Assembly: GCA_012931725.1 (NCBI GenBank)
Contig: CM022949.1
Coordinates: forward strand, 45,284,413 to 45,348,412
Length of the DNA: 64,000 nt
Origin: Litsea cubeba
Taxonomy: Eukaryota; Streptophyta; Magnoliopsida; Laurales; Lauraceae
Direction of reading: 5' to 3'
Under the pieces are notes generated by a model. It was not told the origin of the DNA. It saw only the letters and a list, made by a program, of their open reading frames with translations, and did not search any database. This document shows, piece after piece, positions 1 to 10,660 of the stretch. The position numbers and the translations under genes are program-made. Every line of letters starts with the position of its first letter. Position 1 is the first letter of the stretch.

Positions 1-539
1 GTGAGTCCAAGACAATTCATTTTTCAATAGTATTTGATTTGACAAATGTGGAGTAACTATGTATCCATTCAAATAAAAGCAAATTTGAAAAAACAAATCA
101 ATTGATTGAGAAGATGTATCTTTAAGCAATTCTTTTTCAAATCAGATAGATCATAAACATGCATTTTTATCATAACATACCTTTTAAAATCAAAATGCAT
201 TTTCAACAAGTAAAACTCAAACAAATGATACTTGAACAAAGAGACAATACTAAGAAAGATAGAAGGAACTAGACTTAAGACCAACAACACATATAACTTA
301 TGGGAAAGGGTTGGTCTAATCTAATTATAAGGTCTTAGTATTTGTCTAAGAGTCTAACCTTAGGTATCCATCTAAGGTATTGAGCTTTGGAGTCTATGTA
401 TGAGATCCCACCAACTAGAGGAGATAAATATTGATTTCTTTTATTCTTGACATCATATCCTTGAGGTTTGACAATTTCATAATTGGATTGATGATTAGTC
501 TTTGGTGGTTGATGTTTCTTTTTATTTTTCTCATTTCTT

Positions 540-1906
540 TTAGCTTTTCCTCTCTTTTTCCCTTTTGAATTTTAATTTTAGTCTTTCAACATTTTTCAAA
601 AGTTCTTTCATTTCCAAGGTTAAAGGAGGTAAAGTGAGAGGTTTCTTTTTGATAGATTTAATTTGATTACTTTTGATTTGTTTAGTCTTTTTAAAATCTA
701 TCTTGGGAGACTCTTGTTGGAATGGTTTGACTTGCTTGAACTTTCTAGAGTCTTCCTTTGATTTTGATGCCTTAACCATCATAGAATTAGATTTTCCATT
801 TTTAGGTTCATAGATGGGTTTAGACAAATGATTTTTTCTTAATTTGCACTCAAATTTGAAATGCCCTTCATTACCACAATAATGACATTTTGTTTTGGGC
901 AAAGTAGAGTGAGTGCTAGAGATTGAGGACTCACCTTTCACAAATGTGTTGGTGATTTTAGGGCCATGAGAAGCATACTTATCAAATCCAATACCAGTCC
1001 TATCTCTTTGTGATTTACCCAATCTAAATAATTTTTCAAATTTCTCTTCGCCTTGGGTAAATTTGCACTCATACTTTTGTTTGTGAGTTTCAAGTTGAGT
1101 GACTTGATTTTTAAGAATTGAATTTTCATTTTCACTTTTGTAAGTTCAATTCCAATTCCATTAAACTTGTTTACTTTTTCATAAGCAAGTTTTAATTCAA
1201 GTTTGAGTTCATTTACATTAGATCCAAGTTGTAAAGTTTTTATATTACTTTGAGCATTGAATAAATTCTCTTTGGTGGTTATTAACTTGGATTCAAGGTT
1301 GACAATGTCTTCAACTTGATTTTTTATATGATCACTTAGAATTGAATTTTCCTTGGTAAGTCCTTCACAACTTATCTTAGATACATTTAGTTCATCTTGA
1401 AGATTAGACAAGTTATCTTTAGAAATTTTCAATTTGGATTCTAAATAGATAATGTTTTCATCTTGTCTTTTTAATGTATCTCTTAGGTTTAAATTTTCTT
1501 TATTTAGCTCATTATGATTTAATTTCATTTCTTTTAGTTCATCTTGAGCATTGGATAGATTGTGCAAAGTGATCATAAACTTAGAGTCTAGGCAATGTAT
1601 TACTTCTTCTTTCTCTCTAAGTTCATCATTTGAAGAGATTAAATCTTTGTTGAGCCTTTTTGATTCTTCTCTTAACTTTTTATTCTTCTTAGCTATGACT
1701 TCACATAGTTCATATAATTCCTCATAGGCTTGATGTATATCATCTTCATAATCATCATTTTCTTCTTCTTTTGATTCAACTTTAGATTCATTAAATTCAA
1801 GGTTTGAATCTCCAATAGAAGAAAGGAGGGGTCTAGAAGAATCTACAAGAGAATCTACACAATCTAGCATAGTGGAGTCCATTTTAATGATTTTCATGAA
1901 AAGCAC
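540..1906 (-). pseudogene. Gag-like protein remnant (coiled coil plus CCHC knuckle)
   Basis: Two overlapping minus-strand reading frames make up one broken gag. The upstream frame (1906-938) starts MLFMKIIKMDS, has an acidic stretch, then about 200 residues of heptad-like coiled coil rich in Leu, Glu, Lys and Asn. A frameshift near 1020 passes to the second frame (1022-540), which carries the zinc knuckle CHYCGNEGHFKFECK and a Lys-rich tail. Gag packages element RNA, and CCHC knuckles bind nucleic acid. The usual UBN2-type N-terminal gag domain is absent because the first Met lies only about 75 bases from the primer binding site. This could be a deletion derivative. A weaker in-frame continuation is visible at about 480-320. 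Confidence 0.65.
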
Positions 1907-1981
1907 ACTAGGGTTTAAACTCTAGGTTTTTACACCTAATCAAGAGTTCCAAACACTTGATCCTAAATATAGAGCAACCTT

Positions 1982-1994
1982 GCTCTGATACCAA
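1982..1994 (-). other. Primer binding site (initiator tRNA-Met type)
   Basis: The minus strand reads TTGGTATCAGAGC, the standard plant Copia PBS complementary to the 3' end of initiator tRNA-Met. It lies one or two bases inside the LTR end at 1996 and fixes both the orientation and the LTR boundary. Confidence 0.9.
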
Positions 1995-2019
1995 TTGAAA
2001 GTCCGGGGATCCTACCCTA

Positions 2020-2047
2020 GGGGGGGGGGGGGGGGGGGGGGGGGGGG
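2020..2047. repeat. Poly-G tract (28 G)
   Basis: An uninterrupted run of 28 G on the plus strand, inside the LTR. Its true length is uncertain in any assembly. Confidence 0.9.
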
Positions 2048-3048
2048 TGGAGGGTGAATAGGGTGATCTAGTAATAGTGACCAACTATGACCAATTTTAA
2101 TTTCTTTAAAATTAACCTAGTCACATGTGATGATTATGACAATAGATGCGGAAGAGAAACAAATCAATCACCACAACCCAATCACCATAACACAAAGTTT
2201 TATAGTGGTTCGGCCTCAATGCCTACATCCACTACCGGCTTGTGCTCAACACCCCACCGGATTTCCACTATTTTTGCTTTTACAATAGGCTAAGCAATAA
2301 CCTTTACAATGATGTTTTTCTAGGCTAAACAACAACCTTACACAATGCTTTTCTTAGGCTTAGCAATAACCTTTACAATCAATATGTTTTTCTTTCTCAA
2401 TGAAGTGTCTAAACACTAGAAGAGAAACAATTATAGCTTAATACATTTGCCTCTTAATTAGGCTGATATAAAAATTAAAATCAATTTACAATCATACACT
2501 AAAAATTAACTAAGATGAGTGTTCAAGGTGTATGAAAGTGCACTTCAATCAATTTCTAAAATGAGGCTCTTAAATGAATGCTTGATGCATTTAAAAATCT
2601 AAGCACATAAATTAATGATTGAAGAGATGAACTAATCACATGAAGTAATTGAGACAACTTGGAAAGACATTCCTATTAAAACACAAGTTGTATGAAAGTT
2701 TAATACTAAAAACACATGTGATTTGGACATGAGTGTTTTGCAAAACAATCCAATACGGTAAGGTGGTATGATGATTGCAAAACAACTCAAACAAGGCTAG
2801 AAATCATGCAAGAAGGAAATTACAAAAGATTGATGATGCATGGATTACAAAAGTATGGAAATCAAATTTAACTTAGAGGTATATACCTTTGAATGTCAAG
2901 GATTTTGATTTCCATTTGCTCTCTAGCCTTGTTAGCTCATTCCTCTTTCGTAGGCTTCAAAAATGGTTCCTAAGTTCACCCAGCCAACCTCTCCAAGAAA
3001 GGAATGAAATGAGCATTTATAGACAAAAACAGTCCAACGGCTAGTGTC

Positions 3049-3160
3049 TTCGGTCGACCTGGAACAAACGGTCAGAAGTCTGACCGTTGGAGAGCCAACA
3101 GCTCTCTGCCAACGGCTAGTTTGCTCGGTCGACCGGGTACAGGGGTCGGTCGACCGGGTA
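3049..3160. repeat. Palindrome cluster (GGTCGACC) in an LTR
   Basis: The 8-bp palindrome GGTCGACC, extended to CGGTCGACCG in two copies, occurs three times within 110 bases (about 3050, 3127 and 3149). Between the first two lies a perfect hairpin with arms AACGGTCAGA and TCTGACCGTT and a 2-base loop. The position inside the LTR suggests protein-binding or chromatin-related sites; that is inference. Confidence 0.75.
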
Positions 3161-3511
3161 AACTGGCCTGGGAGGAGTTCTGTGCAGATTTTGAAAAAGT
3201 GATTTTTTGAAACATGAACTCCAGCCATTATGTTTTATGCATGCTAAAAAGGATTTTAAGAATGAGATTGTATGCATTCCAAGAACCTCGATGATTAACT
3301 TGATTTTTCAAAATCATGCATGAAAAAATAGATTTTCGAAAGAGTGTTTTAAGTTCTAAAACATGCAGGATGAGGTCTTTGAAAATCAATAGAATATGCA
3401 AGTCTAAGATTCAGAAATCAAGGTCTAACATACGATGAATGAGTGTGTGATCAGATGAAAGTGAAAGTGATAGTGCATCCATCAAATTAGCAACAGAGAA
3501 AGATCCTAACA

Positions 3512-3783
3512 GTTTTGAATTAAAGTGCTTTTGGTGTGACATCTTGTCTGAAAAATGAAGACTTTACTTGAGTTTTACTATGCTAGTAAAGTGCCAAACT
3601 AGGGCACATTTGTGCAGAAAGGGAAACGTGATGCTTCTTTAAAATCCACACTCCATTTTTGTCGTTAAGTGCAAACAAACTATGCACGGAAAATTTTCTA
3701 TTTTTGTGGGATCTTTTATATATGAGATAAGATATGAATCCAATTAATCCCATCTGTAAGGCATTTCAGATTGAGAGTTTCTA
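3512..3783. other. Unassigned intergenic sequence
   Basis: AT-rich sequence between the LTR and the foldback element. I see no coding or repeat structure here. Confidence 0.5.
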
Positions 3784-4275
3784 TTGGCATTGCAGTTTTT
3801 GCTCTCCCCACCACACAAATTTTTTATATACCTAAACTACCACTCCCCCATCTCACTCCACCCTCTTCGAACCCCAAGTCTCTGGCGGGGAGGGATCCCC
3901 GGCCGGCCAGGCGGCCTCCCTTCCCCTCTATTTTCTCTCCCTCTCCCCTCCCTTAATTCCTTTTCTTCTCTCTCCTTCTTCCTTGCCCCCCTGCAGTAAA
4001 CGGAAACCCATCCGCAACCCCAGGCGGCAGCCCCTGTTGTTGCTTGATCTCCCTCCCCGCCTGCGACTAGGAGGGGGAGGGAGAGGGAGGGGGGAGGGAA
4101 GGAGAGAGAATAAGAGGAAGGGAGTGGGAGAGAAAATAGGGGGGAGGGAGGAAGAAAACGGGGAGGGAGGCCAGCCCGAGCTGCCTCAGAGAGGGGGGGG
4201 GGGAGCGAGGAATTTCTTTTTTTTTTCATTTTTTTATTTTAATATAGTGGGGAGAGCAAAAACAGTGGTGCCTAT
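3784..4275. mobile_element. Foldback MITE with purine/pyrimidine-rich arms
   Basis: The inverted ends share GTTTTTGCTCTCCCCAC (left at about 3796-3812; its complement at about 4247-4264). The arms continue inward as a C/T-rich stretch (3890-3990) facing a G/A-rich stretch (4070-4195), so the whole unit of about 490 bases can fold on itself. There is no transposase. The superfamily is unclear because no target duplication is certain. The Pro- and Ser-rich open frames here are consequences of base composition. Confidence 0.65.
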
Positions 4276-4314
4276 AGAAGCTCTCTTTCATATTACCTCT
4301 TTGGCGGCCTTACA

Positions 4315-4669
4315 CAAACAAAAAGCATTTCCTTAAACTTGGTTACTTGTCCTTGTATAATAAGTTTGGCACAATCCATTGGCTACATTAAAACTCATTT
4401 TGCATGGTAACTCAAGCAAACTTTTGAAACCATAGCTTACTTACTAAATTGACTCTCTCAGATTGGATCTCCGCGAGCTTTGATACTATCCCATACAATA
4501 TCACTCCTCTCACATGGGATTTGTAACAAGCTTTGGAACTACCCATACATTAAGGCACAAAAAAGATTCAACACTTTCTGACTTACCTGATCTTGGACAT
4601 CTGACTCATTGACATTAAAATATTAAATATTTTATCCACTTGCGTCACCTGGTTAAAGTATAAATCAGT
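4315..4669. repeat. Segmental duplication unit A, first block
   Basis: This stretch matches 37150-37712 (for example TTGGTTACTTGTCCTTG, and TTAAAGTATAAATCAG just before the insertion point), with some indels. It is the left end of a duplicated unit that also includes the DUF599 gene. The block stops exactly where the Sirevirus begins and resumes at 16485. Confidence 0.8.
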
Positions 4670-4674
4670 CCTTT

Positions 4675-7467
4675 TGTTAGGATTCTAGAAGTTGGCTAAT
4701 TCATTGGTTATGGACAAAACCGGGTCTCTTATAATTGTATTTTATTTAGAATGGACTGCTCTGAATTGGAAGCAAAATAGAACTCAAATTGTGGACTCTA
4801 AAGTCGTCAATGCTGAATTTCAGACGTTTTGGAAAATGACAAAGGTCACTCGAGCGAACCTCAATTCGCTCGAGCCTCCATTAACCTTCGCTCGACCTTG
4901 CTGAAACAGAGACGAGGTCACTCGAGTGAACCTCCTGTTGGGTTCGTAGCCTTTTTAACCCGAGCCAGTAAGCCCTTAGGGGTATTTACATACCTAATGC
5001 CCTAAAGCCATCTGGTTTGGGAGTCATTGGCCTAATGCTCGTTATATGGGTTAATTAGAAAGCTTAAAGGACCTATGCATTGCACAGTCACATATGAAAA
5101 AAAAAAATTGCGCCCTTTGAAAAACAGCAGTGCGAAAGCCGTCATTATCGCCTTGAGAGGAATACTGTTTTTCTTTATTAAGTTTAGGTGGCCCAGAATT
5201 AAAAAAAAAGAATATTATTATTTTCACGAAAATTCTTGGTGGATCATTGGATGCTTATTACGTATACATACTTTTCACCATGCACGATCAATTAACATGA
5301 TTTTGAGAATTATTGCCCAAAAGATGGAATTGGTGAACCGAATTTAAGATTTGTCTTTGAAAATTCAGAAAATCGAGAAATAATCGGTATCTATAAATTT
5401 TCTCTTGGAACAAGTTTCCTTGGATTTTGTTAGGTTTTATGCATTTTTTTTCTTATCTTTTACAAAAAAAGAAAAGAAAAGAATTTTGTGGGTATATTCA
5501 CTGCAAACCCTCACGAGGCATAACTCGTCCACTAGGGGGAACCTAGGGGTTTAAGGGCTTGTTGCATAAGCTAAATGCAGTCGAGAGGGCCAGCGAAAGT
5601 GGCATTTTTTTTCTGCATTTGTTAGGGATAACAAACTTCTCTTCTTTTTTTTTCACTCATTTTGCTCGAGGACTAGAAAAAAGCTGTTTTGGGGGTGTAA
5701 TAAGTCCACAAAATTGTAGTTTTCATGCATCATTTTATGTTACCTTGTGGACTTAATTAGGGTAATTTGCACTCAATCTCATAGAATTTCATAATTCCAT
5801 GCATTTGAGCATCAAAGTTTGAATTTTATTCAAAATCATTCAAAATCATCAACTTTGCATGAATTTTATGAAATCATTGGTTTACATCATCTTAGTGTCA
5901 CACAAATTAGCTTTTCGATTCCTGCATCATCAATTAGTTCATGAAAAATCATCAAATGGTGCATTCATATGCATGATCTCATTCGGGTCCCATGCATGAC
6001 ATTTATGAATTTTTATACATATGAGGGCTGAATTATTCTTTTTATTCTTGTAGGAAACTTCAGGTTCTTGGGGCCCACGGAGAGATGAAATTCAAGAAAA
6101 ATCAAAAGAAAGAAAGAATGATGAAAGAAAAAGAAAAGAAGTTGAAGCCATTGCAAGCAGACATGGACGTCCAAGCCATTCATATTCAAGTTGTGCACAC
6201 CCCATGTAGGCCCATCATGGTTCCAATTTGAAAGAAAGATTTGAATTTCAGATTTTGGGCTTGATTATGGAAAGTTGCAAGGAAGAGGGGCTTCCAAGAA
6301 TTCCATAAGTTGAAATCTTGCAAATCAAGAATTGATTTAAAAACAAAAATCCAGCCATGAAGTATCACACGTCCAAGTTAGAAATTCTCACATATCTAGT
6401 GGGACCCACATATGTTCCATGATTGAAGAGAGAATGTGAGTTTCAAATTTTAGATTTTTTTACTAAAGAGAATGTGGGCCCAAGTGAGGAGAATTTAAGA
6501 GGAAGTCCTTGTTGGAGCTAAAATCTCTCCAAAAGTTACTAAGAAACTCACCTTAACTTGGAATCTAAGAGAAGAAGTTGCAAAAGAGTAGGAAGCCAAT
6601 AGAAAAAGAAGGAGGCTCAACAGTATAAAAGAGACCACAAAGGGCCATGGACGTGCATTCTCCTCTCCATAAAAATATCACACGTCCAGCCCTCTCTTAT
6701 TTCTTTTCTCTCTCTAAAAAAACAGAGAGAAAATTTTGTGGGTATTCTAGAGCCCTGTTCCAGAATTAGAGTAGAAGAGTGTGAGAGAAAATTGTAATTG
6801 CCATGAAGTATTCAATGAAAATCATATCTTTTACAATGGAGGAGTAGATTCTTTTGGATCGGAGCACAAAGTGAAGTTAAGTAATTTTATTTTCATTTTA
6901 TATCTTTAATTTAATCTTTATGTTTCTATGATGCATGTTTAGTAGAATAATAGATCTGCCTTCGTCCCGTAGGCAAACCTCCACTTTATATTTTAAATAA
7001 ATTTCCTTTTCATCAGTTAATCTTCTTTTGATAGAATATACTTAGGTTTTTATGCCTTTAATATTTTATGCTTAATTTGTTAACTGATATTCAAAGTAAT
7101 TTATATTTTATGAGGTGATGGAGATCTTGGGTTTTTCAGCTTAAGAATTGAATTTAAAAAAAAAAGAATATCTTCCAGATCAGAAACATTGAGTTGTTTC
7201 TGATCTGAGTTATTTGCAAAGAAAATTAAAGATTAAACTAAAGTATGTGGTTTGAGAATTAAAATTAATTAATAGACTCTAGTAAGGCCCGTGGTTTTTT
7301 TCCAAGTTGGGTTTTCCACGTATAAATCCTGCGTCCTTCTCGTTTTGTGGTTTGATTATTTTTAATTGGATTTAGGATTCATTATTAGTTTAATCACTTG
7401 TGGACTGATAACTAATAAAGATCTGATTATTGGGACCTCAGCCTGTATGAAAGGCCTTTTTTTTTCA
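4675..7467 (+). repeat. 5' LTR of the Sirevirus, interrupted
   Basis: Bases 4675-4939 match the start of the 3' LTR (15574-15849) and bases 7281-7467 match its end (about 16298-16484). The middle of the LTR (equivalent to 15850-16293) is missing and replaced by 4940-7280. CTCGAG palindromes near 4850-4925 have partly decayed: CGCTCGAGCG of the 3' LTR appears as CACTCGAGTG. Confidence 0.8.
4940..7280. mobile_element. Unclassified non-coding insertion replacing part of the LTR
   Basis: About 2.3 kb of AT-rich sequence absent from the sister LTR. A plausible core promoter TATAAAAGAG occurs near 6627, followed by a CT-rich leader, which resembles the U3/R layout of an LTR. The left side starts TGTTGGGTTC, but I find no matching CA end or target duplication. 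It may be a solo LTR accompanied by a deletion, or a recombinant. No protein-coding region is credible. Confidence 0.5.
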
Positions 7468-7468
7468 A

Positions 7469-7481
7469 TTAGTATTAGAGT
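7469..7481 (+). other. Degraded primer binding site
   Basis: TTAGTATTAGAGT stands where Copia elements have TTGGTATCAGAGC. All three differences are G-to-A or C-to-T changes. It begins one base after the LTR end CA at 7467. Confidence 0.75.
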
Positions 7482-7554
7482 AGGTTGCGCTAATTTATTG
7501 TGTGATCTAATTACTAATCTTTAATGGATATAAATAGAGAATGAACGTCTACAA

Positions 7555-9033
7555 ACAAGCCCCCTCTCTTAGACGGAACCAATTATGCTTACTAGAAAGT
7601 AAGGATGATTGCTTTTCTTAGAGCTATAGATGATCAAGTCTGGGATATAGCTGTGGAGGGATACACTGATCCCACTATTGTTGTAGAAGGACATACAAGA
7701 CCCAAACCCAAAGCCTAATGGCCTGCTGATGAAAAGACTAAGTTCAATTACAAAAATAAGGTTGTTAATGCAATCTACAATGAAATTACTGAAACTGAAT
7801 TTTATAGAGTTTCTGCATGCTCTAATGCTAAGGCTGCCTGTGATCTATTGCAAACTGTTCATGAAGGAACAGACACTGTCAAGCAAGCCAAACTCCAAAA
7901 CTTGACAACTGACTTTGAGACGGTTAGCATGAAAGATGCTGAAACTTTTGATGGATGAATTCGACACAAAACTGACTAAGATTGTGAATTCATGATTTAC
8001 CCTGGGATAACATATTCCGCAATCTAAAACTGTTAAGAAAATTTTGAGGTCTCTCCTAGAACGATTTCGTCCAAAAGTAGTTGCCATTGAGGAGCATCAG
8101 GATCTCAATTCTATAAGTGTTGAAGAGCTTGTAGGGAATTTGCAAAACTTCGAAGCAAACCATTGTCAACTGAAAAAGGGGAAGGACATTGCACTTATGT
8201 CTTCAAATTCAGTAGATGATCCTGAAATCTGTGATTCTGACAGTGATTTTGATGATGCAAAAATTGAGGCTTACTATGCTAGAAAATTTAAAAAGATGTG
8301 GAAAAACAAAAAGCCTTTTATAAAAAATGATTCTTTCAATCCCAAGGCACCTTCAAAAGGAAAATTTGTACCTCGAACAGAACAAAATCAAACTAAGGGT
8401 ACACCAAAGCCAATCAAATGTTTTGAATGCCAAGGATATGGTCACATTGCTGGCAAGTGTGGAAATCGAAGAGAAAAGAACAAAGGTAATGCTTTGAATG
8501 TTGCTTGGAATGAGGAATCTGATGAAGAAATTTCTGAACCTGATTCACCCTCGAGTGAGTCTGAAAAATATGTTGCTTTCGTGGCTTTTTCTAACTCTTC
8601 TGTGCAAGAATCTAAGTCAGAGGATGATTTAGATATTAATAAAATTTTTTATGGAGAACAAGAAGGTGATGAAGATTACCAAAAGCTATTCCAAGAATCT
8701 GTCAGAATGTCGAAACTCAGTGAGAAAAGAGCTTTGAAATTAAAGGCAACAGAAGAAAAGAATACTTCATTGCAAGCGACATTGCTCGAATCTCAGTCTA
8801 AGGTAAAACAGTTAGAAGATCAACGCACTATCTTATCTAACAAGTTGATTCTTGCAGGTCAAGAGAATGATCGTCTGCAACAAAAAGTTCAAAAAGCTGA
8901 TTCTGAGTTAGTACTCTTGCGCAACGAGCTGAACTCTTGCAAGTTTGAAAAAGAGAACATTGCTGGAAAATTGAAGATGGCACTATCTGAGTTGGACTCC
9001 GCAAAAGCTTCAATAAATCGGATGAATACATGA
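7555..9033 (+). pseudogene. Copia gag (UBN2 domain, CCHC knuckle, coiled coil)
   Basis: The N-terminal part (7555-8043) keeps the UBN2/gag signature, LLDGTNYAY followed by KVRM, but the expected Trp between them is a TAG stop. Further stops occur near 7717 and 7957. From 8044 an open frame of 329 codons runs through an acidic linker, the knuckle CFECQGYGHIAGKC (about residue 126) and a C-terminal coiled coil (about residues 210-325). Gag forms the particle that packages element RNA. The long coiled coil after the knuckle is a Sirevirus trait. A second knuckle follows at about 9250. No functional start remains. Confidence 0.8.
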
Positions 9034-9159
9034 TCATTAAAGCTGAACGAAATTCTTGGATACCAATAGTCTGTTTCTTCAAAAACAAGACTTGGTTTTA
9101 TTCATGGAGCTTCCTCGTCAAAGGACAAAGGTAAGTCAATTTTTGTTCAAGGACCTACT

Positions 9160-10600
9160 ATGACTGCTATGCCTTCGAACTATTCAAATGCTGCACATTC
9201 GCATAATTATTATCAGAGATATGTGTCTAAAAGACAATTTGTTCCCATATGTCACTTTTGTGGGATTAAAGGACACATAAGACAACATTGTAATAAATTG
9301 AGAAATTTTCAACGAAATCAGCGGAGGAAGCATTACGTCTCTCCTCAACAGGTCAGAACTAAAACCATCTGGGTTCGTAAATCTGACCTACGCTGTAATG
9401 TGGTCGTCACTACACTTAGTGCAACATCATCAGATGTGTGGTACTTGGATAGTGGCTGTTCAAGGCACATGACAGGGAACAAAGCATTGTTTACCTCTCT
9501 TGAAGATCATGATGGTGGAAGTGTTCGTTTCAGAGATGGAGGTAAGGCAAAAGTCATTGGTAAAGGAATTGTCTCCGTTCCAGGTATGTCTCAATTGAAA
9601 AATGTTTACTTGGTTGATGGGCTTAAGACAAATCTTCTTAGTATAAGCCAATTGTGTGATAACAAACATGAAGTACACTTTTCTGCTAATGAGTGCATCA
9701 TTGTTGACAAAAAAAGGGAAAAACTGTGCTACATGGTAAAAGAAATCCTGACAATTGCTATGTGGTTGCTACAGAAAAGGATATGTCTTGCAATTCTGCA
9801 ATGATAAGTGATATTGATTTGTGGCATCAAAGGTTGGGTCATGTGAACTACAAACACTTGGAAAATTTATCAAAACTTGAATTAGTTCGTGGCCTGCCTA
9901 AACTTCAAAAAGACCCGAATAGTGTTTATGGCCCATGTCAGGTTGGAAAATAAATTAGAGCTCCACATAAAAAGGTTGACTCTCTTACTACTAAGAGACT
10001 ACTAGAGATGTTACATATGGATCTCATGGGACCCACTAAGTTCGAAAGTATTGGCGGTAAAAAATACATTTTTTTTACCGTTGATGATTTTTCTAGAATA
10101 ACTTGGGTTCGATTCTTACATGATAAATTTGAAACTTTTTATATCTTTAATGACTTGTGGTCTTTGCTTATTGCAGAAAAAGGCCAAGGATTTGGAGGAG
10201 TTTCGAAAATATGCTCAGATCATGGATCTGAATTTAAAAATTCTGATTTATCTACCTTTTGCACTAAACATGGCATCAAACATAAATTTTCTGCACCTAA
10301 AACACCACAACAAAATGGAGTGGTTGAATGGAAAAATAGAGTGGTTCAAGAGATGGCATGAGTTATGTTGCAGAGCAAAAAAAATTCTACAATGGTTTTG
10401 GGCTGAAGCCATAAACACAACTGTTTATGTTATTAACCATGTCTATCTACGTCCTAGCGCAAAAGCCACCCCATATGAAATATGGACTGGAGTCAAGCCA
10501 AACATAAAAAATTTTCGAACTTTTGGCAGCAAGTGTTACCCCTTACGAGATAGCGAACACTTAACAAAATTTGACTCTAGGAAGGGATGACGGAATTTTA
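9160..10600 (+). pseudogene. Copia protease and integrase
   Basis: The order is second knuckle CHFCGIKGHIRQHC, aspartic protease motif WYLDSGCSRHMTG (about 9442), GAG-pre-integrase motif WHQRLGHVNYKHL (about 9822), then the integrase core: first Asp in LHMDLMGP (about 10011), second Asp in SDHGSEF, and Glu in QQNGVVEWKNR. The D,D,E residues survive, but Arg after the Glu has become Trp. The frame is broken near 9780, at 9951 (a stop in the GKQ position, consistent with CAA to TAA) and after 10361. Integrase would insert the cDNA copy; this one cannot be made. Confidence 0.85.
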
Positions 10601-10660
10601 CTTGGTTATTCGTTGATAAGTAAAGCCTATTAGGTTTTTCATCTTCAAAAATCTATCGTC

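Larger units (their letters stand above)
1..3511 (-). mobile_element. Sirevirus-like Copia element, 5' part only
   Basis: Read on the minus strand, the order is LTR (3511-1996), tRNA-Met-type primer binding site (1994-1982), then a gag-like coding remnant running leftward. The element leaves the window at base 1, so its pol and second LTR are not visible. A long coiled-coil gag followed by a CCHC knuckle, with an LTR beginning TGTTAGGATC, fits the Sirevirus branch of Ty1/Copia. No integrase or reverse transcriptase motifs occur in bases 1-540, where a complete element would still be in gag or protease. Either the element is rearranged or pol lies further left. Confidence 0.75.
1996..3511 (-). 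repeat. 5' LTR of the minus-strand Sirevirus-like element
   Basis: On the minus strand it begins TGTTAGGATC at 3511 and ends GGACTTTCA at 1996, giving canonical TG...CA ends next to the PBS, about 1.5 kb. It contains a 28-base G run, a hairpin and three GGTCGACC palindromes (3049-3160). No protein-coding signal is convincing within it. Confidence 0.8.

Noticed and set aside
3771..4336. Several overlapping Pro-, Ser- and Arg-rich open frames on both strands
   Set aside because: They arise from the purine/pyrimidine-rich arms of a foldback MITE and mirror each other.
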